From positions 1-64,000 of the forward strand of contig MPDB01000003.1 of NCBI GenBank assembly GCA_001874155.1: 64,000 bases of DNA, read 5' to 3'. Source of the DNA: Vibrio sp. MedPE-SWchi (GTDB lineage: Bacteria; Pseudomonadota; Gammaproteobacteria; Enterobacterales; Vibrionaceae). A program made the translations under genes and the position numbers. Below, piece after piece: positions 17,260 through 26,394 of the stretch (position 1 is its first letter; every line of letters starts with the position of its first letter). A model generated the notes under the pieces. It was not told the DNA's origin, did not search any database, and saw only the letters and a list, made by a program, of their open reading frames with translations.

Positions 17260-18288
17260 ATGAAAGGATACAAGCGATGCGTTGTTATAACGTTATCACT
17301 CATGTTGACAGCGTGCGCTACCGAGCCAGAAAAGCCAGGTTTTGATTCTGCTTTGTATGATGGTCTTCCTGTGGACACGTTGACCTCCGATGCCCCGCCA
17401 CTGAATGAAAAAGAAGCCATCATGCGAGGCGATATTGCCCTCAGCAAGAACAATATAGATTTGGCGCTTTACGAGTACATTCGCTCTCTCTCGTTTCCAG
17501 ATGGGCAGTATCATGACAAATCACTCTACAATATTGGTCGTATACATGAATCGCGCGGCAATTTGCCCTTAGCTCAGAAAGCCTATTCAATTGCGCTGGA
17601 AGAGAACCCAAATAACGTGCAAGTGTTAGAGCATCTTGGTGGCATATACGCAAAGTCGGGGGATGTTGAGCAAGGGTACAGTTATTTTCTGCGGGCGTTG
17701 AATGCCGATCAAGTTCGACTTAACAGTAGCAACACACTCAACCCCGATGATCTTGTGAAATCAGGAGACGTGGAAGCATTGCAGGTTGATAATGATTCGC
17801 CCGTGACTGCCTACATGGGGCTCGGGGTACTGACCGATGTGAAAGCCAATCACACCCTCGCGCAGGCGTTTTACAAAAAGGCCTTGCTCATTGAGCCTCG
17901 CTCGGTGAAAGTGCAAATCAATACAGGGTATTCGTATTACATGTCAGGTGATTATAAAACTGCGTTGAAATACACCCTTTCTGCCTTAGAGCAAGAACCC
18001 AATAATGAGAAAGCGCAGAACAACCTGGCGCTTATCTATCTGAGCCGTGGCGAAATAAAACGCGCCATTAATGTGTTTATGAGACAAATGGACGCGGCGG
18101 AAGCACTCAACAATGTGGGCTACTTTTTGATTCTTCAAGGCAAGCCTGACAAGGCCATTCCTTACTTACAACAGGCCATCGATAAGAAGCCGTCGTATTA
18201 CAAAGTGGCGAATGAGAACCTAGAGAGGGCATTGGCTGAAGTGAGAGCGAATACGGTGCAAGAGCCGATAGAGGCGAAAGCTGAATAG
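17260..18288 (+). CDS. tadD: TPR lipoprotein TadD
   Basis: A 342-residue outer-membrane-type lipoprotein with tetratricopeptide repeats. The signal peptide ends in the lipobox LTAC (Cys ~20). At least six TPR units can be read, e.g. ALYEYIRSLSFPDG, LPLAQKAYSIALEENPNN, LAQAFYKKALLIEPRS, YKTALKYTLSALEQEPNN and KAIPYLQQAIDKKPSY. TadD proteins are thought to act as pilotins or assembly factors for the Tad secretin. A GTG at 17254 is in frame, but AAGGAG at 17249-17254 sits five bases before the ATG at 17260, which decides the start. It is the last gene of the tad operon, and a strong terminator follows. Confidence 0.9.
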   Translation: MKGYKRCVVITLSLMLTACATEPEKPGFDSALYDGLPVDTLTSDAPPLNEKEAIMRGDIALSKNNIDLALYEYIRSLSFPDGQYHDKSLYNIGRIHESRGNLPLAQKAYSIALEENPNNVQVLEHLGGIYAKSGDVEQGYSYFLRALNADQVRLNSSNTLNPDDLVKSGDVEALQVDNDSPVTAYMGLGVLTDVKANHTLAQAFYKKALLIEPRSVKVQINTGYSYYMSGDYKTALKYTLSALEQEPNNEKAQNNLALIYLSRGEIKRAINVFMRQMDAAEALNNVGYFLILQGKPDKAIPYLQQAIDKKPSYYKVANENLERALAEVRANTVQEPIEAKAE

Positions 18289-18308
18289 CGCTTGGAATAT
18301 TATCAAAG

Positions 18309-18336
18309 AAAAAGGAGAGCCTAAGCTCTCCTTTTT
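18309..18336 (+). terminator. Terminator of the tad operon
   Basis: A perfect 12-base stem (AAAAAGGAGAGC / GCTCTCCTTTTT) around a CTAA loop, with the T-run forming part of the stem. It works in both directions in principle. Confidence 0.92.
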
Positions 18337-18433
18337 AGTGCGATGGAAAATGAATAAACAACAAATCTGCAATCATCAAATGCAATAAGCAAAATCAATC
18401 AGAAAACTGCAAAATAAAATCGAAAAGTATAAA

Positions 18434-19579
18434 TTAGAGAAGCCCTGTTGCTGCGCCAGCAAACATAAAGAAAGCCACCATCCAAACAATCGGCAACTTA
18501 AGTTGCTTCAGTAAGAAGAAGCCAATCAAGACGAGTGAAATATCAAGCCCACTGACGACGGCACTGGTAAAAACCGGTTGATACAGCGCGGCCACCAATA
18601 ATCCAACAACCGATGCGTTCACCCCTGAGATAGCGCCGGCAATGCGAGGTTTATTCGCGAGTTGTTGCCAGTTTTTAAGCACCCCGAGTAGCAGTAAGAA
18701 ACCCGGTATGAACACCCCGATAGTGGCGATGACCGCACCAAGAATAGGCGCACCTGGCAGCATTTCGTAACCAATGTACGTGGCAAAGGTGAACATAGGC
18801 CCAGGAACGGCTTGTGCGGCTGCATAACCGGTTAGAAAAGCATCTGGCGTTATCTGGTCGCCAACAATGTTTTGCAGCAAAGGCAGGACGACATGGCCGC
18901 CGCCAAAAACTAAACTACCCGCTTGAAAGAAATCACTAAACAGGCCGATACTCGGCGCTATGCTGCTTAAGAGTGGAAGCCCGAACAGAAAACCAGCGAA
19001 GAGCAGCAGTGGCCACAATGATGGTTTAAAGGACGTGTCGCTCTGTTGAGCAGACGTGTTCGCCAAAAAACTCATGCCAATGGCACCCGCAATGAGCAAA
19101 ACGGCAATCTGTGTGGAAATACTGGGCAGTAGCAAGAGCGCTATGGCTGTCGCGACGCACAAACCGACGGTTAACGTCTGTTTGCAAAAATTCTTATACA
19201 TTCCCCACGCGGCATCCGCAACCACAACCACGGCGAGCAGCTTTAGACCGTGAATCACACTTTGGAACACAGAGTTGTCCGTGAGTTGGCTGCTTAACGC
19301 CGCTAGCGCAAGCATGATAATAATGGATGGCAGAGTAAAGCCAAGAAAAGCCATGCAGGCTCCGCCTAGTCCACCGCGTTTATAGCCAATCGCAAAACCA
19401 ACTTGGCTCGAGCCTGGGCCTGGAAGAAACTGACTGAGAGCAACGATTTGGCCGTACTCATGATCATCAAGCCATTTCTTTTTTTCGACAAAGGTGCTTC
19501 GGAAGTAGCCAATGTGTGCGGCTGGGCCACCAAAGCTAATCCAGCCTAAGGCAAAGAATATTTTAAAAATAGATAGCAT
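18434..19579 (-). CDS. chrA: Chromate transporter, ChrA family
   Basis: A 381-residue inner-membrane protein of the CHR family that exports chromate in characterised members. The N-half has ALGWISFGGPAAHIGYFRSTFVEKKKW (long form, seen as WISFGGPAAH...FVEKKKW), LSQFLPGPGSSQVGFAIG and RGGLGGACMAF. The C-half repeats the pattern with GSLVFGGGHVVLPLL and AAQAVPGPMFTFATYIG. These two PGP-containing halves mark the two-domain long-chain CHR type. An adjacent GTG at 19582 could also be the start. The divergent LysR gene is the likely regulator. Chromate as the true substrate is inferred from the family. Confidence 0.92.
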   Translation of the reverse strand: MLSIFKIFFALGWISFGGPAAHIGYFRSTFVEKKKWLDDHEYGQIVALSQFLPGPGSSQVGFAIGYKRGGLGGACMAFLGFTLPSIIIMLALAALSSQLTDNSVFQSVIHGLKLLAVVVVADAAWGMYKNFCKQTLTVGLCVATAIALLLLPSISTQIAVLLIAGAIGMSFLANTSAQQSDTSFKPSLWPLLLFAGFLFGLPLLSSIAPSIGLFSDFFQAGSLVFGGGHVVLPLLQNIVGDQITPDAFLTGYAAAQAVPGPMFTFATYIGYEMLPGAPILGAVIATIGVFIPGFLLLLGVLKNWQQLANKPRIAGAISGVNASVVGLLVAALYQPVFTSAVVSGLDISLVLIGFFLLKQLKLPIVWMVAFFMFAGAATGLL

Positions 19580-19654
19580 CACTTTTCTCTACATATTCGT
19601 TCATTGATTGAATTCGCCGCTACTGTACGAAATGAACTAAAATGATTCAAATTG

Positions 19655-19674
19655 ATAGATTTAATCTAATCTAT
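19655..19674. promoter_or_regulatory. Inverted repeat in the chrA / lysR gap (LysR box candidate)
   Basis: ATAGATT and AATCTAT are separated by six bases, in the 120-base gap between divergent chrA and lysR. The shape and place suit a LysR-type binding site. Confidence 0.5.
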
Positions 19675-19704
19675 GAATAAAATAGGATTAACTTTACGCA
19701 TTGG

Positions 19705-20640
19705 ATGGAACCGCACAGCATGAGCGAGATTAACTGGAAGAACATCGATTTAAATCTGCTCGTGACTTTTTCTCAGCTCTATCGATACCGAAGCGTCAGT
19801 GTCGCGGCAGAAAAGAGTCACATCAGTCAATCGGCGATGAGCCACAGTCTGTCTCGACTAAGACAGTTGTTAGATGATCCCTTGTTTGAGCGCAAGGGAC
19901 ACAGTATGGAAGCGACCGATCACGCGCATCAAATCGCCCCCATAGTGCACAGTTTACTTGATTCCATTTCAACTCAGCTTTTGTCTAAAGAACCCTTTAA
20001 CCCTGAGATGTATTCCGGTGTTTGCCGTATCGGTTTAACCGACTACGCAGAGTTTATTTTTGCGCCTCTGCTGTACGATGCCATTCGCCAGCTTGCGCCC
20101 AAAGCACAAGTCAGTTTTATCAACGTAAACAGAAACAATTACGTGAACGTCGCCGAACAGGAAAAGCTCGATGCTGTGATTGGCAGCATTGCGCAGGTTG
20201 ATGACGCGTTTGAAGCCAAAAAGATTTACACCGAGAGGCATGTTTGTCTGTTTGACCCGCAGCAAGTTACTGTGGCTGAACGGTTAACCGTAGAACAATT
20301 TGCAATTATTGATCATGCCTTAGTGAGTGCCGATGGGCGGCTTTCGACTCAAGTCGATAAACGTTTGAAAGAGCAGGGGATGACGCGCCAAGTCACGGTC
20401 GCGTCGAGGAACTTCTTAACCATTCGGAGTTTGTTAAACAGCCGACGTTTAATTGCCATTGTGCCTGAGCTGATGGCGAGAAGTGAGGCCTTTCGCGATC
20501 ACCTTACGACAACTCTCCCTCCGATAGATGTGCCTGATTTTGATATTTCTGTGCTTTGGAAAAGCAGCAAGCAACAAGACGAAAAAAATCGTTGGTTACG
20601 AGCGCTTATTTATGAGGTCGTGAGCAAAGGCAGGGGATAA
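19705..20640 (+). CDS. LysR-family regulator divergent from chrA
   Basis: A 311-residue LysR-type regulator of the NodD/LeuO-like subgroup. The helix-turn-helix is in LNLLVTFSQLYRYRSVSVAAEKSHISQSAMSHSLSRLR (long, read between LNLLVTF and SLSRLR), followed by DDPLFERKGHSMEAT. The effector-binding domain fills the rest. The start is not certain: the ATG at 19705 gives MEPHSMSEINWKN and the ATG at 19720 gives MSEINWKN, and neither has a clear ribosome binding site. Being divergent from chrA with an inverted repeat between them, it probably controls that gene. Confidence 0.87.
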   Translation: MEPHSMSEINWKNIDLNLLVTFSQLYRYRSVSVAAEKSHISQSAMSHSLSRLRQLLDDPLFERKGHSMEATDHAHQIAPIVHSLLDSISTQLLSKEPFNPEMYSGVCRIGLTDYAEFIFAPLLYDAIRQLAPKAQVSFINVNRNNYVNVAEQEKLDAVIGSIAQVDDAFEAKKIYTERHVCLFDPQQVTVAERLTVEQFAIIDHALVSADGRLSTQVDKRLKEQGMTRQVTVASRNFLTIRSLLNSRRLIAIVPELMARSEAFRDHLTTTLPPIDVPDFDISVLWKSSKQQDEKNRWLRALIYEVVSKGRG

Positions 20641-20734
20641 GAAAGCCTTAAACGGCTGTTGGGAGTAAGGCGTGTAGATAAGTGAAAGCCGTATAGATAG
20701 CTGCATCTAGTATAGGTAACGGGTTAGGGCTGCG

Positions 20735-21835
20735 TTAATAGCGAGAAGAAAGACGGTCAACTTTATCCAGCAATAGTCCAGTGCCTTTCCATATCAACAC
20801 GGTAAAAAAGGCGCTGACATACCCGTCAATGGCATAGTGCCAAGCAAGGTGTACTGAACCGATCTGAATCATCACCACATTGGCCCACATAACACGCCCA
20901 AGCCACTTGTTTTTCCTGCTGGCCCCAAGCGCCATTAACACCGCAATAGAGACGTGCATGCTTGGCATGGCCGATATTCCCACGCCCACCCCGCCCTCAC
21001 GATTAAGATACCTGAGCCATAAGCTGTCTTGTACATCGATAGCCCACACAGGCGGTAAGCCGACGCTGAGCAGCTCTCGACTCTGGATTCTCAGTGTATC
21101 GATCAGTGGTAGAAAATAGGTGTGGTCAGGGTTAAGAAGGTGCATGTAACAGGGGCCGGCGGACGAGAGTATCGTGGCCAGCATCCCCCCGACAATGAGC
21201 CAACTAGAGAGAAAACTCAGCAAGTATTGGTCACGCAGTCGCTTCGATTTTCTATCGATAATGAAAAACAGCAGAGCGCCCCACATCAAAAGAAACCATA
21301 AGTGGTAGAAAAAGTTGATCACAAACGTTGCGTAGTGGTGGGAAAAAACGGCATGCGTCAGCTCCCATGGGGAAACGCCAAAATGCAGCCATTTATCGAA
21401 TTCATAAAAAGCCAGGTCATACTCGAAAGGGTGCAGGTCGGGAATGATGGTTTTCAAATACGTGTAACTGGAAAGCGTAAAGTTAAGCACTAAGATCAGC
21501 AGAACAAACGAGAGTGCCTTAGAGATGGGCTGAAAAAATGAAATGATTTTTTTTACGTACTTAACCAAAGGGTGCGAGGCGCGATGGTAGAGAAGGTAGC
21601 AATAGTAGTAGACGCTCCAAGTCAGAAAAGAGACGTAACACATGTTCGCTAGGCTACGTAAATAGGAAAATACATCGTATTTGATATCAAGGTTGTCATC
21701 GGTAAATTGAGAAAGCAGGTACAAGCTGACACAGGTGAACAACACGTAGCTGTAGATAATTCGGTCCTGTTTAACAGCCAGTTTGATGTCTGCCCATTGG
21801 CCTTTCCAGTTTATTCGAGGCGGCGATGCATCCAT
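20735..21835 (-). CDS. PAP2-superfamily membrane phosphatase/transferase (IPC-synthase-like)
   Basis: A 366-residue polytopic protein with six or more membrane helices. The C-terminal half carries PAP2 phosphatase motifs: SAMPSMHVSIAVLMAL (motif 2, with the catalytic His) and SVHLAWHYAIDGYVSAFF (motif 3, HYxxDG). The spacing and the hydrophobic N-half resemble the PAP2_3 group, which includes inositolphosphorylceramide synthases such as yeast AUR1, as well as bacterial lipid phosphatases. The substrate is unknown, probably a phospholipid or polyprenyl phosphate. It lies upstream of no obvious operon partner but is next to an O-antigen-ligase-like protein on the same strand, so a role in envelope glycolipids is possible. 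Confidence 0.75.
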   Translation of the reverse strand: MDASPPRINWKGQWADIKLAVKQDRIIYSYVLFTCVSLYLLSQFTDDNLDIKYDVFSYLRSLANMCYVSFLTWSVYYYCYLLYHRASHPLVKYVKKIISFFQPISKALSFVLLILVLNFTLSSYTYLKTIIPDLHPFEYDLAFYEFDKWLHFGVSPWELTHAVFSHHYATFVINFFYHLWFLLMWGALLFFIIDRKSKRLRDQYLLSFLSSWLIVGGMLATILSSAGPCYMHLLNPDHTYFLPLIDTLRIQSRELLSVGLPPVWAIDVQDSLWLRYLNREGGVGVGISAMPSMHVSIAVLMALGASRKNKWLGRVMWANVVMIQIGSVHLAWHYAIDGYVSAFFTVLIWKGTGLLLDKVDRLSSRY

Positions 21836-21940
21836 TTATCGTTTCGCTCCTTGTCTGCCTTTGAATGACCCTCTAGTTATCAGCATAGACCACTATCTGA
21901 AGATAGAGGCGAGTTTGGAACACGCTATGGTGGTTTGTAA

Positions 21941-23314
21941 TTAGCGGTGTGGAAGATCCGAGAGAAGGCACTGGTAACCTAGCCATAACTGGGTTTTTAG
22001 CTGACTGGCTTGCTCGATTTGAGGGTAGATATCAACGCGTTGCTTAACCTTGTTGGTTACAAAGAAGATGCACAAAACGGAGAGGATAATAATGGTTAGG
22101 TGCTGAAAATAGGAGGTGTGAGTAATGAGCTTAGGCTCAGGTTTTAAACTGGCCCAAAACATGGCAATGCTGCACGCGGCCAAAAGTTGACTGATCGGCG
22201 AATCTAAAATCCCAGAGACTAGGCTGTAACTTAGTCCGATCATCAAGCTTAATCCCGATACACGTACGACCTTATTTCTTGTCTTGATAATAGCGTAAAA
22301 ACCATAAACCAATAGGGCAACATAGGCGATTAGAGGGATAACCCCCCAACTGATTTGCGTCCATTGAGGCCAGTTTGGTGGCTGTGAAAAGCTCTCTTTC
22401 AAACACAAAAATGAGTCACCGCCTAAGCCCCAAAAACTGGTCAGGGAAAAGGCTTCCAACCAAATCACGATTTGCCCTGACGACTCTGTCTTTAATGTGT
22501 GCCAAGTAAACGCCTCACCATACAAAAACCACTCAGGTATAGGGGAGAGGAGCAGGAACTTAAACATTACACCGAAAATAATCGATTGAATGAGCAGCAG
22601 CACGATCTCTTTACGCCAGTTTGCCTCTAGCCCCGCCCAAATCAGAATCGCTGCAACACCAACGGTCGCTACGCCTTGGGCGTCGGTCGCCAATATGGTC
22701 GTGACGTTGAGTGCGCAGATGACTTGCATCGCGTAGTGGTAGTAGCGTTTTCGAGTACAAATGATGGTGAGATAAAAAATGGGTATCAAAAGCCAAATCT
22801 GGATCTGGTTAATGAACCTGGGGTTCAGAATGGTATGAACCGACTCTGGAAGTTGCATGTACGCTCGAAACCAGAATACCGACCCAATCGACAGAAACAA
22901 GAAGATGGAAATCCATGAAAAGTACTGATAAACCAACACTCGATGGTGTCGGACGATAGGCACCAAACTGGCGGCAACGATAGTGAGACCAACGATGTAG
23001 AAAAAGTTTTCTTGAGAATTCCAAACGTAAACGCGTTGCCAGTTTGCAATGGCTGCAAACGTCAGTAAGCTCATGACTAAGATGCCGCACAGCGGTGAGA
23101 TGAGGGTAAAGCTGGACCAAAATTGGAGTCGGTGCGCTTTAAACAGGGTTAGCCCTAGACAGAAAATTACGATAATGGCACAGACAAAAAGGCGCTTAGA
23201 ATCATACATCCACAGTGAATCACCGCGAGTCATTACGGTGTTAAAACTGAAGAATAGACAGCCGACGAATATCGCTGAAAGCAGTATCCTGTTCGGGAGT
23301 TGTACTTGATTCAT
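21941..23314 (-). CDS. O-antigen ligase/polymerase-like membrane protein
   Basis: A 457-residue protein with about 11-12 membrane helices and one large loop before the last helices, the layout of the WaaL/Wzy (O-antigen ligase) superfamily. The loop contains WLEAFSLTSFWGLGGDSFLC, similar to the GxGxGxF-type stretch of that family, and an earlier segment, LATDAQGVATVGVAAILIWAG, resembles its SRxG-like helix. Similarity is by layout and short motifs only, so the family call is moderate and the substrate unknown. It is followed on the same strand by the PAP2 protein gene ~105 bases away, and the two may act together on lipid-linked glycans. Confidence 0.55.
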   Translation of the reverse strand: MNQVQLPNRILLSAIFVGCLFFSFNTVMTRGDSLWMYDSKRLFVCAIIVIFCLGLTLFKAHRLQFWSSFTLISPLCGILVMSLLTFAAIANWQRVYVWNSQENFFYIVGLTIVAASLVPIVRHHRVLVYQYFSWISIFLFLSIGSVFWFRAYMQLPESVHTILNPRFINQIQIWLLIPIFYLTIICTRKRYYHYAMQVICALNVTTILATDAQGVATVGVAAILIWAGLEANWRKEIVLLLIQSIIFGVMFKFLLLSPIPEWFLYGEAFTWHTLKTESSGQIVIWLEAFSLTSFWGLGGDSFLCLKESFSQPPNWPQWTQISWGVIPLIAYVALLVYGFYAIIKTRNKVVRVSGLSLMIGLSYSLVSGILDSPISQLLAACSIAMFWASLKPEPKLITHTSYFQHLTIIILSVLCIFFVTNKVKQRVDIYPQIEQASQLKTQLWLGYQCLLSDLPHR

Positions 23315-23441
23315 ACACGTTTATGTCGTTTATTTGTACTACAAAGTGTAGACCAAAATAGACGCTTAGTAGCCCGCGCTACAAGGGATTGAATCTAATT
23401 AATATTTTTATTACTAGTGATGTTTCTGTCTAACAGAAGAG

Positions 23442-24782
23442 CTAAAGAGTGAATTTTACCCACTCTTTTTTGCGCCATCGCCTTGCCATGATCAGCCCCC
23501 TAAACCATTCATCCAATGCGATCGCTATCCACGCTCCAAGCACACCATAACCCCAGTGAACGCCGAGTAGGTAACTCATCCCAACGCCAATTCCCCACAT
23601 GCTTAGAATGCCCATTTGAACGGGGAACTTTATGTCCCCAGCGGCTTTAAGCGCAGAGATAAAAATGAGGTTAAAGACCCGTCCAGACTCTAGCAGGATA
23701 GAGCCAGCCAGTAAGCTTGCGGTAATCGCGACAATCTCAGGTTCCACCGTAAACAGATGAATCAAGTCGAAACGCACAAGGTAGAGTGCAATCATTAACG
23801 ATGTTGAGGCGATAAACCCCACCACAAAGTATTCTTGAACCATCACTAGAATTTTATCCGACCAGCCTTTTCCCACGTAATAGCCGGTTTGAATCTGCGT
23901 GGCTTGACCCAGCGCCAAAGAAAATGCGAAGGCCACTCGGGCAATGTTCTGCGCATAAGTGAAAGCCGCAAGTGAAGAGGTGCCCATTTGAACCACGAAA
24001 TACACGATCGCCATTTGCGCCATGTTATACGACAACACTTCGCCCGCATTCATACCGCCAATCTTGATGATCTTCGCGTAGATAGTTCTTGGGATTTGAC
24101 GGTATTGGTTCAGTGGTAAGTCGATGTCTTTTTGCTTCAGAACCACCCAGAGCATAATGGTCGCGATCACTTGGCTGATGACGGTGGCAATGGCAACACC
24201 TTCCACCCCATAGACAGGCAGTCCAAAGGGTTGATAAAGGGCAAGATAATTACCAATGACATTGATAGCACCTGCAATAAGGTTAATGATCATCGGTGAT
24301 CGCGAATAACCGTGGCTGCGTAATATGGTGGCCAACACAATGCCAATGGTGAGATTAAAGGTCATGGCTCCGCTGATCACCAGGTACTCATACCCATATT
24401 GCTCGACCTGGGCTTCTAGCCCGTAGAGCGGTAGGAAATACTCTGCGCCAAGAACGGCAATAACACTTAATGCAAGGCCAAGCACGACCGATAATGCAAT
24501 ACTTGCCACGCCCACATACGCGGCGTCTTGTTGGCGAGAAGAGCCGTTGTATTGGGCTATCAGTATGCCGGTGCCGCTGCTGATCATTGACGACACAATG
24601 ATCAAGAAGAAAGAGATCTGCCCGATCACACCCACCGCCGACACCGCTTTGTCTGAATAACCACTGAGCATGAAAACATCACTGGTATTGAGTGCGGTCC
24701 GCAGCAATATTTCGATGAATATTGGCCAGGTTAAGGCCACAATACCCATGCGTTTGTTCATTGTAGAGTCGGTGTTTGGCAT
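23442..24782 (-). CDS. MATE-family multidrug/metabolite exporter
   Basis: A 446-residue protein with twelve predicted membrane helices in two halves, typical of MatE cation-coupled exporters. It begins KRMGIVALTWPIFIEILLRTALNTSDVFMLSGYSDKAVSAVGV (read between KRMGIVALTWP and VSAVGV). The run WPxxxExxL...DxxMLSxYSDxAVAAVG marks the family. The second half shows the matching ALGQATQIQTGYYVGKGW. Drugs or metabolites moved are unknown. It is a single gene on the minus strand with no regulator beside it. Confidence 0.9.
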   Translation of the reverse strand: MPNTDSTMNKRMGIVALTWPIFIEILLRTALNTSDVFMLSGYSDKAVSAVGVIGQISFFLIIVSSMISSGTGILIAQYNGSSRQQDAAYVGVASIALSVVLGLALSVIAVLGAEYFLPLYGLEAQVEQYGYEYLVISGAMTFNLTIGIVLATILRSHGYSRSPMIINLIAGAINVIGNYLALYQPFGLPVYGVEGVAIATVISQVIATIMLWVVLKQKDIDLPLNQYRQIPRTIYAKIIKIGGMNAGEVLSYNMAQMAIVYFVVQMGTSSLAAFTYAQNIARVAFAFSLALGQATQIQTGYYVGKGWSDKILVMVQEYFVVGFIASTSLMIALYLVRFDLIHLFTVEPEIVAITASLLAGSILLESGRVFNLIFISALKAAGDIKFPVQMGILSMWGIGVGMSYLLGVHWGYGVLGAWIAIALDEWFRGLIMARRWRKKEWVKFTL

Positions 24783-24882
24783 TTGAATCGCTCAAAGAAA
24801 GGGAACGCGCCATTTTAAATGAAGGGATAGCGGAGAGACACAACAAACGCTCAAATACGCTTATTTGTCTATTCTTAAGCGT

Positions 24883-24914
24883 AAAAAAGGCACATAGATC
24901 AACTCTAGGTGCCT
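24883..24914 (-). terminator. Terminator of the sugar ABC ATPase gene
   Basis: On the minus strand the stem AGGCACCTAGA pairs with TCTATGTGCCT and is followed by TTTTTT. Confidence 0.85.
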
Positions 24915-24968
24915 GGCTATGAAATTAATTCCTCGTTCAGTCAGTCGATGACTCAGCGACGCGCATTG

Positions 24969-26051
24969 CTATTCGATACGTAAGCCTTCTTCATCGAATA
25001 AATGGCAATCTTCTTGTCGGCTACTCAATTCGACCGTTTGGAAGCGTGCCACTTCTTGATCACCAGGAAGGTGAACCTTGAAACCATCTATGCCACACGC
25101 CTGACCATACATGTAAGTGCTGTTACCCAACCGCTCAACGACTTCACTTTGGAAGGTGAGTTTCACCGGCAAATCATGGTTGAACTCCAGGTGCTCAGGT
25201 CGAATACCGAGCAACACCGTTGCCCCTGTTTCTAAGGATTGTTTCACCGCTGGCAATGTAAACAGCGTGCCGTCCACTCCAGCAAGAACGAGAGTGCTCT
25301 CATTGCTGGTTTCCACCTGAGTCGGGATGAAGTTCATCTTTGGTGAGCCGATGAAGCCAGCAACAAATTCGTTCTGTGGCTTATGGTACAGCTCGAGAGG
25401 TGAACCCACTTGTTCGATTCTACCGTCACGCAGCACAACGATTTTATCTGCTAATGTCATCGCTTCGATCTGGTCGTGGGTCACGTAGATCATGGTGTTT
25501 TGCAGATCTTGATGCAACTTAGCGATTTGAAGACGCATATCGACACGAAGTTCAGCATCGAGGTTAGACAGCGGCTCATCAAACAAGAACACTTTTGGAT
25601 TACGAACAATGGCACGACCAATGGCAACACGCTGACGTTGACCACCTGATAGCTCTTTTGGCTTACGGTCTAATAGCTTATCAAGTTGCAGCGTCTTAGC
25701 GGCACCATGAACCTGCTTATCAATGATCTCTTTCGCAACGCCATTCATTTTGAGACCGAAGCCCATGTTCTCTTCAACCGTCATATGTGGGTAAAGTGCG
25801 TATGACTGAAACACCATAGCGACCCCACGTTCTGCTGGGTCTGCTTCATTGACCACTTCATCGCCAATTGAGATTTCTCCATCCGTGATCTCTTCTAACC
25901 CAGCGATTAGACGCAGTAGCGTTGATTTACCACAGCCAGATGGCCCAACAAAAACAACAAACTCTCCATTCTCGATCTCGAGATCGACGCCATGAATGGT
26001 TTGAACGTCACCAAAACGTTTGATGACCTGTTTTAAGCTGATATCAGCCAT
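24969..26051 (-). CDS. Sugar ABC transporter ATP-binding protein (UgpC/MsmK/MalK type)
   Basis: A 360-residue ATPase of carbohydrate importers. It has Walker A GPSGCGKST (37-45), the Q-loop around VFQSYALYPHMTV, signature LSGGQRQRVAIGRA, Walker B VFLFDEPLSNLDAEL, and the H-loop VTHDQIEA. The C-terminal ~120 residues are an OB-fold TOBE-type domain (IRPEHLEF, EVVERLGNSTYMYG), as in MalK and UgpC. It is transcribed away from the permease and binding-protein genes and shares a 340-base control region with them that holds a GalR-type operator. It therefore very likely powers that galactoside importer, although such ATPases can serve several importers. Confidence 0.92.
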   Translation of the reverse strand: MADISLKQVIKRFGDVQTIHGVDLEIENGEFVVFVGPSGCGKSTLLRLIAGLEEITDGEISIGDEVVNEADPAERGVAMVFQSYALYPHMTVEENMGFGLKMNGVAKEIIDKQVHGAAKTLQLDKLLDRKPKELSGGQRQRVAIGRAIVRNPKVFLFDEPLSNLDAELRVDMRLQIAKLHQDLQNTMIYVTHDQIEAMTLADKIVVLRDGRIEQVGSPLELYHKPQNEFVAGFIGSPKMNFIPTQVETSNESTLVLAGVDGTLFTLPAVKQSLETGATVLLGIRPEHLEFNHDLPVKLTFQSEVVERLGNSTYMYGQACGIDGFKVHLPGDQEVARFQTVELSSRQEDCHLFDEEGLRIE

Positions 26052-26227
26052 ATGAACTCCTTGCCAATGTGGCTTGCTAAACGGATAGATTCCTATCGAG
26101 ATAGTTACTCGAGTATGAATTCGTGAACTTTGTACATAAAAGATACGCTTTAAATATGGTTTTGTTACTAGCTAACGAAAAAATGTAGATCTGGATCATG
26201 CATTTTAACCAAAATTTAACTATTTTT

Positions 26228-26243
26228 GTGGAAACGTTTACAA
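26228..26243. promoter_or_regulatory. GalR-type operator upstream of the ABC transporter genes
   Basis: GTGGAAACGTTTACAA matches the GalR/GalS operator pattern GTGNAANCGNTTNCAC at all but the last position. It is near-palindromic around the central CG. The same pattern recurs before galE and near galR. Confidence 0.75.
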
Positions 26244-26373
26244 AATGATTTGTTGGCTGTGTATTTATTCGTCATAGTTATTAATATTTACTCGTATGTT
26301 AGATAGAACATCATCTTTTGCATTTATTTGGTCTACATTTATTAAGCGTTAATGATTAAGTGAATGAACAGGA

Positions 26374-26390
26374 TGTGACAAGGAGTCACA
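26374..26390 (+). promoter_or_regulatory. Ribosome binding site held in a hairpin loop
   Basis: TGTGAC and GTCACA form a perfect six-base stem with the five-base loop AAGGA, the Shine-Dalgarno core of the permease gene. The ATG begins four bases after the stem. It may affect translation of the transporter genes. Confidence 0.5.
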
Positions 26391-26394
26391 CGAA

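Larger units (their letters stand above)
26052..26394. promoter_or_regulatory. Divergent control region of the galactoside ABC transporter
   Basis: A gap of 343 bases, AT-rich. It holds the LacI/GalR-type operator and, at its right end, the ribosome binding site hairpin listed separately. The two transcripts must both begin here. I could not define the -10/-35 boxes with confidence, and no gene is seen. Confidence 0.5.

Noticed and set aside
22611..23120. Several overlapping small open frames on both strands
   Set aside because: All are shadows of the O-antigen-ligase-like membrane protein gene.
26374..26390. CRP site before the sugar permease gene
   Set aside because: TGTGA and TCACA are separated by seven bases instead of six, and the site lies over the ribosome binding site, too far downstream for activation.
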